Below the pieces are notes generated by a model. That model did no database searches and had not been told where the DNA came from. It saw only the letters and a program-made list of their open reading frames with translations. Below are positions 23,209-31,807 of a stretch of DNA of 64,000 nucleotides, piece by piece. Each line of letters begins with the position of its first letter. The stretch's first letter is position 1. The position numbers were made by a program, and so were the translations under genes. Source of the stretch: Neomicrococcus aestuarii. GTDB lineage: Bacteria > Actinomycetota > Actinomycetes > Actinomycetales > Micrococcaceae. The stretch spans positions 186,001-250,000 of the forward strand of contig NZ_JACHDR010000001.1 in NCBI RefSeq assembly GCF_014201135.1. The letters are read 5' to 3'.

Positions 23209-23907
23209 TTAGCTCCGGACTCTATCCAAATACTCCACGGCCCGATGCCACCAACGGGTTCGATAGAGAGGAAGCAGGACGTGCCGAGCTATTCGCAGAG
23301 ACTCTTCTCGAGTCGCACTAAATTCAGGCGAACCGGAAGTGACGCTCATTTCAGTCTCAAATTTCGTATTCACCAAAACAGCGTTTGGCCTTCGTTGCAT
23401 TAGAAATAGCCAGTCGTCACCGCCCCAGATTTTCATCTGCTCAGGAATTTCCCAGTAATCGGTTCGTCTCAGGGCCATGAACGTCCCGTATCGACCTTTG
23501 AAGCTGCGAAATGGCGCAATGCGATGTCCAATCTTTCCTTGCTTAGGGTATCCAAAACAGCTTTCTGCCGGACCAGCCATGGAAAAACGACCTCGATGTA
23601 GGATTCGAGCACACTCATCAAATACTTCGGGACCGAAAAGCACATCGTCGTTAACGATTGCTAAGAATTCCGATTTGGCCTCGCGTGCACCAAGGTTCCA
23701 GGCCGGGTTCACGAAGATATTCTCGGTTTGTTGTAGGACTCTCATTTTCGGAGATGACCAATCAAGCGGTATAGGCGCATTGTTAATAACAAGGACTTCT
23801 TCTACAAGTGGATGACTTGCACTTCGCTCAACAACCTCGCGCAGAAGATGGGACCTTTGTAGCGTGGGAATGACTACTGAGAACTTTCCCGCAAACTGAC
23901 TGCTCAT
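23209..23907 (-). CDS. Family 2-like glycosyltransferase, 232 aa
   Basis: GT-A fold glycosyltransferase. The N-terminus FSVVIPTLQRS is typical, the DXD-type motif is IVNDDV near residue 90, and IWGGDDWLF near 165 is a probable acceptor/catalytic segment. It has a close paralogue at 36372-37094, sharing the blocks ENIFVNPAWNLGAREA, IWGGDDWLFL and SGSPEF. It sits with pyruvyl transferases, suggesting surface polymer synthesis. No membrane segment. Function is inferred from fold and neighbours only. Confidence 0.8.
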   Translation of the reverse strand: MSSQFAGKFSVVIPTLQRSHLLREVVERSASHPLVEEVLVINNAPIPLDWSSPKMRVLQQTENIFVNPAWNLGAREAKSEFLAIVNDDVLFGPEVFDECARILHRGRFSMAGPAESCFGYPKQGKIGHRIAPFRSFKGRYGTFMALRRTDYWEIPEQMKIWGGDDWLFLMQRRPNAVLVNTKFETEMSVTSGSPEFSATREESLRIARHVLLPLYRTRWWHRAVEYLDRVRS

Positions 23908-24334
23908 AATTCCATCCTATTTGCGGCTCCATCAATGCCACACATCACCGTAATATTCAGCGGTGAAACCGCGGGAAGGATTCCGGCAGGGATTTTCGTG
24001 TTTGCGACAAAAGCGGCGGAGTTGAAACTATGTCTAATCTCAGAAACGCGAATCACGATGCTACTACCCAGGGGATTGTTCGAAGTACTGTCCGGTCCAG
24101 TTTAGTTGCCTCGGTGCCAATTCGATCGAATCAGGTCGGTATCTGGTCAACGTCTGCACTTTGAACTTATCTTCGGCTCATACTTCAAATCATTCTCTGG
24201 CTACTGCTCAGGTTACGCGTGAAATACACGAGTACATACGTAAGTGCTCATTGGTTCAGGTAAATGTGATTACGGTAATTTGAATCTAAACGGACAAATT
24301 TAGCTATAGATGCATCAATAGCGAGCTGAAAGGT
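23908..24334. other. 427-bp non-coding stretch in the glycan island
   Basis: Divergent spacer between a minus-strand glycosyltransferase and the plus-strand glycosyltransferase pseudogene. It is A/T-richer than the core genome. A 44-codon frame at about 24031 has no family resemblance. I see no RNA gene, repeat or clear operator. Confidence 0.4.
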
Positions 24335-25237
24335 GTGAGCGCTGACAATATTAACATTTCCGTTGTCATTCCGGCCCGCCATGCTGCAGGTACGCTGGGC
24401 GCGCAACTGCGTGCGCTTCCTAGGCAGAAGGTAACAGTCATCTGGGAAGTGATTGTGGTCAGCAATAATTCCACAGGTAGAACGCAACAATTGGTTTCAG
24501 CCTGGGTACGACATTAGCCAGTTCCTCTGCGCGTCGTTGAGGCGAACGAAAAGCGTGGCTCTGCGTACGTGCGTAACGCTGGCGTGACTAAGGCGAAGGG
24601 TGATGTGATTGCTTTCTGCGACGCGGACGACCAAGTGGGAGTCGGCTGGCTACAAGCGGCCTGAGATGCGCTGAACTTGGATTTGGACTTCGTTACCGGC
24701 TTCGTGCACGGATATTCGGCTCAACCCTCGGTTGCAGAGTACACACAAGTAATCCGGGAAACGAACACAGCGAAAATTCCAGTTCCAAATTGCAACTGCG
24801 CCTTTATCAGGGAGGCTTTTCTGTATATCGGCGGTTTCGATGAGTCCTTCGCCAAGTATGGACGTGAAGATAGCGAACTTTCTATTAGAGCTCGGCTTGC
24901 TGGCCTTCGAATAATCTTCTACCCTCCCATGCAGGTGAAGTTCTCACCGACAGAAAAGACATTGGTGCTCTCTCGAAAATTATTGCAATCCGGATAGGCC
25001 GACGTCCGCAGGTGGGCGAGACATCCCGAAGTTTTCCCAGGCTAAATGAATCTGTCTCTGGTAACTCATCAATTTACGAGCTGGGTTACTGGAGCCGTGA
25101 AAAACCCGGCTCTGATAAAGAATCGACAATACGTTCGACAAGGGCTCACGAGCTTCGGAAACCTCGTCGGCGTTCTCAAAGGAAAACGAAATGGCTGGGG
25201 GAGCCCAGAACTCATTCCCCCAGCCGACCGCAAATAG
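24335..25237 (+). pseudogene. Family 2 glycosyltransferase pseudogene with four in-frame stops
   Basis: One continuous reading frame of about 300 codons is interrupted by TAG (24515-24517), TGA (24662-24664), TAG (24995-24997) and TAA (25043-25045), with no frameshift. The translation between stops is clearly a GT2 enzyme: ISVVIPARHAAGTLGAQLRALP, EVIVVSNNST, RGSAYVRNAGV, DVIAFCDADDQV (the DXD), NCAFIREAFLYIGGFDE and REDSELSIRARLAGLR. All three stop codons occur, so recoding or suppression is not a good explanation; it is a decaying gene. It ends 3 bp before the convergent hutH stop. Confidence 0.85.
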
Positions 25238-25240
25238 TCA

Positions 25241-26770
25241 CTACCGCGCCAGCAGTGCCCCGCTCTTCACCAGCTGCGTAACGGCTTCAATCTCTGGCGA
25301 GATGTAGCGGTCTGGACCTGGTCCTTCCACTACGGATCGCACAATGCGGCGAGTGGCGGTGATGGACGGCGAAGATTGCGAAGAGTCAAGGCCTCCGTCG
25401 CGCATATCCAAACCACGAGCAGCCGTCAGAATCTCGATGGCCAGGACGCGCTCGGCGCCATCGATCGCCTTGCGGAGTTTGAGTCCCGCGGCCCAACCCA
25501 TGGACACATGGTCTTCCTGCATCGCGGAAGATGGGATGGAATCAACAGACGCAGGCACGGCGAGGCGCTTGAGTTCAGAGACGATTCCAGCTGCGGTGTA
25601 CTGGGCGATCATGTGACCGGAGTCCACTCCTGGATCGTCGGCAAGGAATGGGTTCAGCCCATGGGAGCGGGCCTTATCCAAGAAGCGGTCCGTGCGGCGC
25701 TCGGACATGGACGCGAGGTCAGCAACGGCGATGGCCAAAAAGTCCAACACATATCCAACAGGAGCGCCGTGGAAGTTGCCGTTGGACTCCACGCGGCCGT
25801 CGGTGGTGACTACTGGGTTGTCGATTGCGGAACCGAATTCTGCGGTCGCCACGGACTGTGCGTGCGCCAATGTGGAGCGCACGGCTCCGTGAACTTGAGG
25901 CGCGCATCGTAAGGAATACGCATCCTGAACGCGCGTAAATGAGTGTTCGCCGTTCTTGACGGACTCGATCAAGGCAGAGCCTGCCAGGTGACCGGTGATG
26001 GCGGCGGCTGATTCGGCCTGCCCAAACTGTGGGCGCAAGGCGTGCAGATCGGCGGCGAAAACCGCGTCCGTTCCCAAGAGGCCTTCAACGCTCATGGCCG
26101 CAGCTAAGTCTGCAATGGCAATGAGTCGCTCAATGTCAATGGAGGCCATCGCAAGCATGCCGAGCATGCCGTCCGTGCCGTTGATGAGGGCCAAGCCCTC
26201 CTTCTCGGCAAGTTCAACAGGTTCAATACCTGCGGCAGCCAAAGCCTCGGCGGCTGGCATCGATACGCCCGAAGCGTCCCGCACGGTTCCTTCACCCATG
26301 ACAGCCAGGGCGCAGTGTGACAAGGGCGCCAGGTCGCCGGAACAACCCAGCGATCCATACTCGCCGACCACGGGCGTGATTCCGGCGTTCAACAGCGCCG
26401 CGTACGTCTCTGCAACCACCGGACGCACACCGGTTCGGCCTGTCACCATGGTGTGCAAACGATTCAGCATGAGACCGCGAATCACCTCGCGGTCCACTTC
26501 AGCACCGCTCGACGCCGCATGCGAACGAATCAACGAACGCTGCAACTGCGCGCGCATCGGAACCGGAATATGGACGGTTGCAAGGGCGCCGAAACCAGTG
26601 GAAACGCCATAGTGAGGACGCTCGTCATTGATCAAAGCATCGATCACCGCGCGCGACTGCTCCATCGACGCGAGAGCCTCCGGAGAGAGCTCAATCGGTC
26701 GATTCTCGCGCGCAACCTGCTGCAGTTCGAGAGCGGTCAGCGGCGCGGGGGAGATCAGTAGCGTTTCCAT
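25241..26770 (-). CDS. hutH: Histidine ammonia-lyase, 509 aa
   Basis: Deaminates histidine to urocanate, the first step of histidine use as carbon and nitrogen source. It has YGVSTGFG (Tyr54) near the active site and the MIO cofactor loop GSLGCSGDLAPLSH, with Cys143-Ser144-Gly145 in place of the common Ala-Ser-Gly; the CSG form is familiar in actinobacterial HutH. Also NGTDGM near 195 and SIPSSAMQEDHVSMG near 410. Length is normal. It lies on the opposite strand from hutU-hutF-hutI and follows the substrate-binding lipoprotein gene by 101 bp. Confidence 0.95.
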   Translation of the reverse strand: METLLISPAPLTALELQQVARENRPIELSPEALASMEQSRAVIDALINDERPHYGVSTGFGALATVHIPVPMRAQLQRSLIRSHAASSGAEVDREVIRGLMLNRLHTMVTGRTGVRPVVAETYAALLNAGITPVVGEYGSLGCSGDLAPLSHCALAVMGEGTVRDASGVSMPAAEALAAAGIEPVELAEKEGLALINGTDGMLGMLAMASIDIERLIAIADLAAAMSVEGLLGTDAVFAADLHALRPQFGQAESAAAITGHLAGSALIESVKNGEHSFTRVQDAYSLRCAPQVHGAVRSTLAHAQSVATAEFGSAIDNPVVTTDGRVESNGNFHGAPVGYVLDFLAIAVADLASMSERRTDRFLDKARSHGLNPFLADDPGVDSGHMIAQYTAAGIVSELKRLAVPASVDSIPSSAMQEDHVSMGWAAGLKLRKAIDGAERVLAIEILTAARGLDMRDGGLDSSQSSPSITATRRIVRSVVEGPGPDRYISPEIEAVTQLVKSGALLAR

Positions 26771-26823
26771 AATTCTTTCGTTCGGAAGGCGAGTGCAGCG
26801 CGACGCTGCGGGAGGAGTGGGGG

Positions 26824-26872
26824 TGAGCTGCGGCGTCGTACCGCTAAATAGTACGACGCCGCCTGCTTGCGT
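26824..26872. terminator. Hairpin built from two inverted copies of the dispersed motif
   Basis: The arms GCGGCGTCGTAC (26830-26841) and GTACGACGCCGC (26851-26862) are perfect complements with a 9-nt loop. It lies just after the lipoprotein stop codon and before hutH, so it can act as an intercistronic terminator or mRNA-stabilising hairpin. The right arm extends to ACGCAAGC-AG-GCGGCGTCGTAC on the minus strand, and the left arm reads GAGC-T-GCGGCGTCGTAC on the plus strand. Both are therefore copies of the dispersed motif. Confidence 0.65.
26851..26872 (-). repeat. Dispersed motif copy abutting the lipoprotein stop codon
   Basis: The minus strand reads ACGCAAGC-AG-GCGGCGTCGTAC, matching the long form of the motif except for a single G-for-T in the core. 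Intergenic. Confidence 0.5.
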
Positions 26873-27888
26873 TAGCTTTCAGCTAGCAGTCCGCTGATGT
26901 CGGGTGCCTGGGAAATGACCCCGAACTCTTGGGCCGCAGCCGCGAGGGTGGTCAGGGCCTCTTGATTGACCTTTTCGTTCCACTTGGACATGACAACCTT
27001 CTCGGCGAGCTCGGGGGTGAGCTTCGCGTAATCCTGAATGATTTCGCGGAAGGCATCCTCGTTGGCGTTCGCATACGCGAAGGCCTCGGTGAGTGCCGCG
27101 CGGAACATACCGATCACGTCGGCCTTTTCCGTGAGGGTCTGCTCCGAAGTGAAGAAGAACGCGGAATCGAAGTTCTCCGCCATGTCCGTCATGGGGCTCG
27201 CTACAACCTTGCCGCCGGCTTCAAGAATCTGAGTGCGGAAAGGCTCGGTGGTCCAGGCTGCATCCACGTCACCGCGGTCAAGGGCGGCTGGCATCTGCGG
27301 GTAGGGGAGCTCCACGAAGCTGAGCTTCGACGGATCGCCGCCTGCCTTCTTGACCGAGCTGCGGATGGTGATCTCAGCGAAGTTGTTGAGCGCGTTGACG
27401 GCGATCTTCTTGCCTTCAAGATCCTTGGGGGCAGTGATTCCGGCGGCAGGCTTCGCGGCCACCTCGGTGACATCCGCGCCAGGCTTGTTCGTGGAACTCG
27501 AACCGTTGTGGATGACCTTGATGGGCAAGCCCTTGTCCTTGGCGATGAGCAAGGACACCACGTTGGAGTAGCCAATCACGTAGTCGCCCGTGGTGACTGC
27601 CGGAAGGATGGCTGCGCCACTTTCCGCGATCTGGATGTCCAGTTCAAGGCCGTGCTTTTCGAAGAAGCCTTGCTTCTGTCCCAAGTAGATGGGAGCCACG
27701 TCGGTGATCGGCAGGACGCCGATGGTGATCTTGGTGAGCGTTCCGCCAGCGCCGGAGCTGGAGCTAGCGCCGCTGCTGGACGCGGATGGAGAGCCTTGAC
27801 CGCAAGCTGAGAGCGCAAGCGCTCCTGCTGCTGAGAGGGCGATGGCGCCGAAAGTGCGGCGTGTAACTGCTGAGTTGAGCGAGTTCAT
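26872..27888 (-). CDS. ABC transporter substrate-binding lipoprotein, NMT1/SsuA-like, 338 aa
   Basis: Extracytoplasmic binding protein. The signal has a twin-arginine (TRRTF, Arg10-Arg11) and a lipobox LSAC with Cys29; a Ser/Ala/Gly linker follows. The mature domain is NMT1/THI5-like: ITIGVLPITDVAPIYLGQKQGFFEKHGL, then GYSNVVSLLIAKDKGLPIKVI, and LDRGDVDAAWTTEPF near 210. This group binds small organic ligands such as nitrate, sulfonates, or pyrimidine or other thiamine precursors. No permease or ATPase gene is adjacent. The gene sits between hutH and the divergent IclR regulator, so a hut-linked ligand (histidine, urocanate or related) is a fair guess but unproven. Confidence 0.85.
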   Translation of the reverse strand: MNSLNSAVTRRTFGAIALSAAGALALSACGQGSPSASSSGASSSSGAGGTLTKITIGVLPITDVAPIYLGQKQGFFEKHGLELDIQIAESGAAILPAVTTGDYVIGYSNVVSLLIAKDKGLPIKVIHNGSSSTNKPGADVTEVAAKPAAGITAPKDLEGKKIAVNALNNFAEITIRSSVKKAGGDPSKLSFVELPYPQMPAALDRGDVDAAWTTEPFRTQILEAGGKVVASPMTDMAENFDSAFFFTSEQTLTEKADVIGMFRAALTEAFAYANANEDAFREIIQDYAKLTPELAEKVVMSKWNEKVNQEALTTLAAAAQEFGVISQAPDISGLLAES

Positions 27889-27930
27889 GAGGTCCTCTCC
27901 TGATGACGTGTTTCACACCATAAAATGTGT

Positions 27931-27947
27931 GTGTCACTAAATGACAC
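27931..27947. promoter_or_regulatory. Inverted repeat in the hut divergent promoter region
   Basis: GTGTCA-CTAAA-TGACAC is a perfect 6-bp-arm inverted repeat, preceded by a looser CACAC...GTGTG pair (27914-27933). Both lie between the lipoprotein gene and the IclR gene. A second palindrome, ATCACCGGTGAT, lies at 28028-28039, just before the IclR start. These are the obvious candidates for IclR binding. Confidence 0.5.
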
Positions 27948-28055
27948 CCTATTCAAAAGCTCCCGTCAAGCATTTTTTGAAAAACTCTTGCCGCACAGTG
28001 AAATTCGTGTTTTATTAGATGCAATGAATCACCGGTGATGACAGCAGGAGGAAAC

Positions 28056-28709
28056 GTGGCAGAAGAAAAGGCAGACGCCACCACCCGGGCGGCAGATCGA
28101 GTACTTGATCTGTTGCGAGTGGTCTGTGAATCTTCGGACGGAATTCGCTTAGCGGATGCCGCCAAAGCCACGGAACTTTCGGCGTCAACGGCCTTGCGAT
28201 TGCTCCGCACTCTCGAGGCTAAAGGATTTGTCACCCGCCGGGAAGAGAAGGGCGAATATCGCCCAGGCTTCCGGATGGTGCAACTCGGCGTTTCCGCACT
28301 GAGCCACGAGTCCCTCGTGGAAACCTGCCGGCCCATCATGCGGGACGTCGTAGCTTCCACCGGCGAATCCTGCTACCTCTCCATTCGGGCGGATGCAGAA
28401 ACCGGGCTCTACCTTGCGATTGAAGAGGGCACGCAATCGGTCCGCCACATCAACTGGGTAGGACGACGTTTCCCCTTAGCCGGTGCGGCCTCCGGGGAGG
28501 TTCTCAGGAACGAAATTCCTGCCAACGAATACGCCATGGAGTCCAACTTTGTGGAAGAAGACGTCACCGCCATCGCAGCTCCAGTAGTAATCGGAGGCGC
28601 CGTCGTAGCCTCCCTCTCCGTAGTAGCCCCTAGCTACCGCACCAACAAGACCACCGCGAAACTCCATGGCGAAGCGCTGGTGCGAGCCGCGGCCTCACTG
28701 AATTCCTAG
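28056..28709 (+). CDS. IclR-family transcriptional regulator of the hut region, 217 aa
   Basis: An N-terminal winged helix ([12 protein letters not shown], then [28 protein letters not shown], residues about 10-62) is followed by the IclR ligand-binding domain ([56 protein letters not shown]). The GTG at 28056 has AGGAGG four bases upstream; an in-frame GTG 21 nt earlier has none. Divergent from the lipoprotein-hutH unit and upstream of hutU on the same strand, it is placed to control both. The likely effector is a pathway metabolite such as urocanate, by analogy only. Confidence 0.9.
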   Translation: MAEEKADATTRAADRVLDLLRVVCESSDGIRLADAAKATELSASTALRLLRTLEAKGFVTRREEKGEYRPGFRMVQLGVSALSHESLVETCRPIMRDVVASTGESCYLSIRADAETGLYLAIEEGTQSVRHINWVGRRFPLAGAASGEVLRNEIPANEYAMESNFVEEDVTAIAAPVVIGGAVVASLSVVAPSYRTNKTTAKLHGEALVRAAASLNS

Positions 28710-28804
28710 CTTTACCTGATCCAAAGTTCCACCCCGGCGATCTCGCCAGGCAGTTTTCCTCTATTTCCGCTCCTACGCTGAGCTCCTTGATTGAAAGGCC
28801 CACC

Positions 28805-30517
28805 ATGGCACGTCATCAGTCCTTTACACAGCACGATCCGTCCCGCGAGATCCGCTCACCGCGCGGCACCGAGCTTTCCGCCAAGTCCTGGCAGACCGAG
28901 GCGCCGATGCGCATGCTGATGAATAACCTTGACCCCGAGGTTGCCGAGCGCCCCGAGGACCTTGTGGTCTACGGCGGAACCGGTCGTGCAGCGCGTTCTT
29001 GGGAATCCTTCGACGCGATCATCGCTTCCCTCAAAGACCTGGAAGCGGACGAGACCCTCTTGGTGCAGTCCGGAAAGCCCGTGGGTATCTTCCGCACCAA
29101 CGAGTGGGCTCCTCGCGTGCTGATCGCGAACTCCAACCTGGTGGGCGACTGGGCGAACTGGGAGTACTTCCGCAAGCTCGAGGCCGATGAGCTCATGATG
29201 TACGGCCAAATGACGGCCGGTTCGTGGATTTATATCGGTACGCAGGGCATCCTCCAAGGCACCTACGAGACCTTCGCCGCCATTGGCCGCAAGCGCTACA
29301 ACGGAACGCTGGCCGGAACGCTGACCTTGACCGGTGGTTGCGGTGGCATGGGCGGCGCGCAGCCGCTTGCGGTCACCTTGAACGGTGGCGCGGTGTTGAT
29401 TGTTGACGTGTCGGAGGAGAGATTACGACGACGCCTGTCCAAGCGTTACCTCGACGACGTTGAGTTGGATCTCGATGCCGCTCTTGAAAAAGTCATGAGC
29501 GCTAAGGCCGAAAAGCGCGCCCTCTCCGTGGGCTACGTGGGCAACGCAGCCGAAGTCTTCCCGGAGCTCTTGCGCCGCCAACAGGCCGGTGAAATCGCGA
29601 TCGATATCGTCACCGATCAGACCTCGGCACACGATCCGCTGTCCTACCTGCCAGTGGAATTCACCATTGACCAGTGGGACGCCGAAGCAAAGGCCGATCC
29701 CGTGGGATTCACCAAGAAGGCTCAAGCAGCCATGGCACGCCACGTAGAAGCGATGGTGGGATTCCAGGAAATTGGTGCCGAAGTCTTCGATTACGGAAAC
29801 TCCATCCGCGACGAAGCCCGCAAGGGTGGACTCGAAAACGCCTTCTCTTTCCCCGGATTCGTGCCGGCCTACATCCGCCCGTTGTTCTGCGAAGGACTCG
29901 GCCCGTTCCGTTGGGTTGCGCTGTCCGGAGACCCAGAGGATATCCGCGTCACGGACGAAGCCATCAAGGAACTCTTCCCAGAGAACAAGCACTTGCACCG
30001 TTGGATCGACGCCGCGAGCGAGTTCGTTGAATTCGAAGGCCTCCCGGCACGCATCTGCTGGCTCGGCTACGGCGAACGCGACAAGGCCGGCTTGCTCTTC
30101 AACCAGCTTGTTGCCGAAGGCAAGGTCAAGGCGCCGATTGTGATCGGCCGCGACCACTTGGACTCCGGCTCCGTGGCATCTCCATACCGCGAAACCGAAG
30201 CCATGGCAGATGGTTCAGACGCGATTGCCGACTGGCCACTTCTGAACGCCCTGACCGCAGCCTCCTCCGGTGCCACGTGGGTCTCGATCCACCACGGCGG
30301 CGGTGTAGGCATTGGACGTTCCATCCACGCAGGCCAGGTATCCGTTGCAGACGGCACCGAGCTTGCCGCAGCCAAGCTCAAGGCCTTGTTGACCAACGAT
30401 CCAGGCATGGGCGTAATCCGCCACGTGGACGCCGGCTACAACCGAGCCGTTGATGTTGCCCGCGAACGCGGCGTCAAGGTTCCCATGATCGATAACCGAG
30501 TAGCCACGGATGACTAA
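28805..30517 (+). CDS. hutU: Urocanate hydratase, 570 aa
   Basis: Converts urocanate to 4-imidazolone-5-propionate using tightly bound NAD. Family features are visible: [28 protein letters not shown] near the N-terminus (shown in part), the glycine-rich [22 protein letters not shown] near 170-190 that binds [12 protein letters not shown] with the catalytic-region Cys further on ([17 protein letters not shown]), and [17 protein letters not shown] chose the ATG at 28805 with AAAGG 7 nt upstream; a TTG 18 nt earlier is also in frame. First gene of the plus-strand hut operon. Confidence 0.96.
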   Translation: MARHQSFTQHDPSREIRSPRGTELSAKSWQTEAPMRMLMNNLDPEVAERPEDLVVYGGTGRAARSWESFDAIIASLKDLEADETLLVQSGKPVGIFRTNEWAPRVLIANSNLVGDWANWEYFRKLEADELMMYGQMTAGSWIYIGTQGILQGTYETFAAIGRKRYNGTLAGTLTLTGGCGGMGGAQPLAVTLNGGAVLIVDVSEERLRRRLSKRYLDDVELDLDAALEKVMSAKAEKRALSVGYVGNAAEVFPELLRRQQAGEIAIDIVTDQTSAHDPLSYLPVEFTIDQWDAEAKADPVGFTKKAQAAMARHVEAMVGFQEIGAEVFDYGNSIRDEARKGGLENAFSFPGFVPAYIRPLFCEGLGPFRWVALSGDPEDIRVTDEAIKELFPENKHLHRWIDAASEFVEFEGLPARICWLGYGERDKAGLLFNQLVAEGKVKAPIVIGRDHLDSGSVASPYRETEAMADGSDAIADWPLLNALTAASSGATWVSIHHGGGVGIGRSIHAGQVSVADGTELAAAKLKALLTNDPGMGVIRHVDAGYNRAVDVARERGVKVPMIDNRVATDD

Positions 30518-31805
30518 GAACGTCGCCCAGCTCATGGGCGATCTCGAATCCATCGGCCGCGATCCGCTTCGCGGCGGTTACTCGCGGCCGGGATTCGGGA
30601 CCCACGAGCTCAGGCTGCTCGAGTGGTTCGTGGCCGAGGCTGAGTCTCGGGGACTCGACATCGAACGCGACCGCAACGGCATCACGTGGGCCTGGTGGGA
30701 CCTGCCGGAATCAGCCGCCAGTTCTGCCGCAGACTCCGATGACAAGCCGAACCGTGCCCACGCGATCGCTACCGGATCTCATCTGGATTCGGTACCGGGT
30801 GGTGGCGCCTTCGACGGGCCGCTGGGCGTCGCGTCAGCGCTCGCCAGTCTGGATCAGCTGCAAGAACAAGAGCGAAACGGGACCTTACGTCGCACTAAGC
30901 CCCTGGTCATCGCTGTCTTCCCGGAGGAAGAGGGATCCCGTTTCGGTGTCGCATGCCTCGGCTCGCGGCTCATCACAGGTGCTATCACGCCACAGCGCGC
31001 GCTAGCACTCACTGACCGGGACGGCAGCTCATTTGCGGACGCTGCTCGTGCCGTGGGATTGAACCCAGAGCACATGGGTGCCGACCCCGCACGCCTTTCT
31101 GGACTCGATGCATTCCTTGAGTTGCATGTTGAGCAGGGCAAGTTCCTCGGTAAGGATCCCCTGGGGCCGGCCGTCGCCGTCGCAAGCTCGATCCTGGGCC
31201 ATGGACGCTGGCGCTTCAGCTTCGCAGGGCAGGGCAACCACGCCGGCACCACGCTCATGGCGGACCGTCACGATCCCATGATCGCCGCAGCAGCATTCGT
31301 GGTGGCCGTGCGGGACGAGGTTTCTGCCGAGTCTGGGGCGCGCGGAACTGTGGGCCGACTCGAACCGATCCCGGGTGGCACGAACGTGGTCGCATCTCGC
31401 GTGGATGTGTGGCTGGATGTTAGGCATCCGGATGATGTCGTGACCGCTGGTCTGGTGGAGCGGTTGCATCACCGTGCGACGGCTCTCGCTGCTGCTGAGG
31501 GTTGCACCGTAACGATGTCCGAGGAATCGATGACGGGAACGGTGAACTTCGACGGCGAATTAGCGCGCGGACTACTCAATTCCGTGGAGCGCGTAGCCCC
31601 GGGTGCGCAGTTACTTCCCTCCGGTGCAGGGCACGACGCCGGAATTCTTGCGTCCGCCGTTCCCACCGGCATGATCTTCACACGCAACCCGACGGGCATC
31701 TCCCATGCCCCTGAAGAATACGTGGAAGACGCCGACGCCCAGCACGGCGTGAAAGCACTGACCCTTGCTTTGGCTGATCTACTGACCGAGGAACCACAGA
31801 ACTGA
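30510..31805 (+). CDS. M20-family amidohydrolase (allantoate/N-carbamoyl-amino-acid hydrolase type) in the hut operon, 431 aa
   Basis: Metal-dependent amidohydrolase of the hydantoinase/carbamoylase group. Metal-ligand motifs are present: [19 protein letters not shown] near residue 88 (His and bridging Asp), EEEGSRFG near 135 (catalytic and metal Glu), ELHVEQG near 200, and GAGHDAG near 375. It overlaps the hutU 3' end by 8 nt and is followed by hutF 2 nt later. Known members act on allantoate or N-carbamoyl amino acids. HutF produces N-formylglutamate, and no classic HutG is present, so this enzyme may be the deformylase. That last point is inference from context. Confidence 0.82.
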   Translation: MTKNVAQLMGDLESIGRDPLRGGYSRPGFGTHELRLLEWFVAEAESRGLDIERDRNGITWAWWDLPESAASSAADSDDKPNRAHAIATGSHLDSVPGGGAFDGPLGVASALASLDQLQEQERNGTLRRTKPLVIAVFPEEEGSRFGVACLGSRLITGAITPQRALALTDRDGSSFADAARAVGLNPEHMGADPARLSGLDAFLELHVEQGKFLGKDPLGPAVAVASSILGHGRWRFSFAGQGNHAGTTLMADRHDPMIAAAAFVVAVRDEVSAESGARGTVGRLEPIPGGTNVVASRVDVWLDVRHPDDVVTAGLVERLHHRATALAAAEGCTVTMSEESMTGTVNFDGELARGLLNSVERVAPGAQLLPSGAGHDAGILASAVPTGMIFTRNPTGISHAPEEYVEDADAQHGVKALTLALADLLTEEPQN

Positions 31806-31807
31806 CC

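Noticed and set aside
24335-25237. Stop-codon recoding (selenocysteine or suppression) in the GT2 frame
   Set aside because: All three stop codons occur at non-equivalent places and no recoding element is visible; ordinary decay is simpler.
25241-26770. CSG instead of ASG in HutH as a sign of a new ammonia-lyase
   Set aside because: I recall the GCSGDLAPLSH form from actinobacterial HutH proteins, and the hut context supports ordinary histidine ammonia-lyase.
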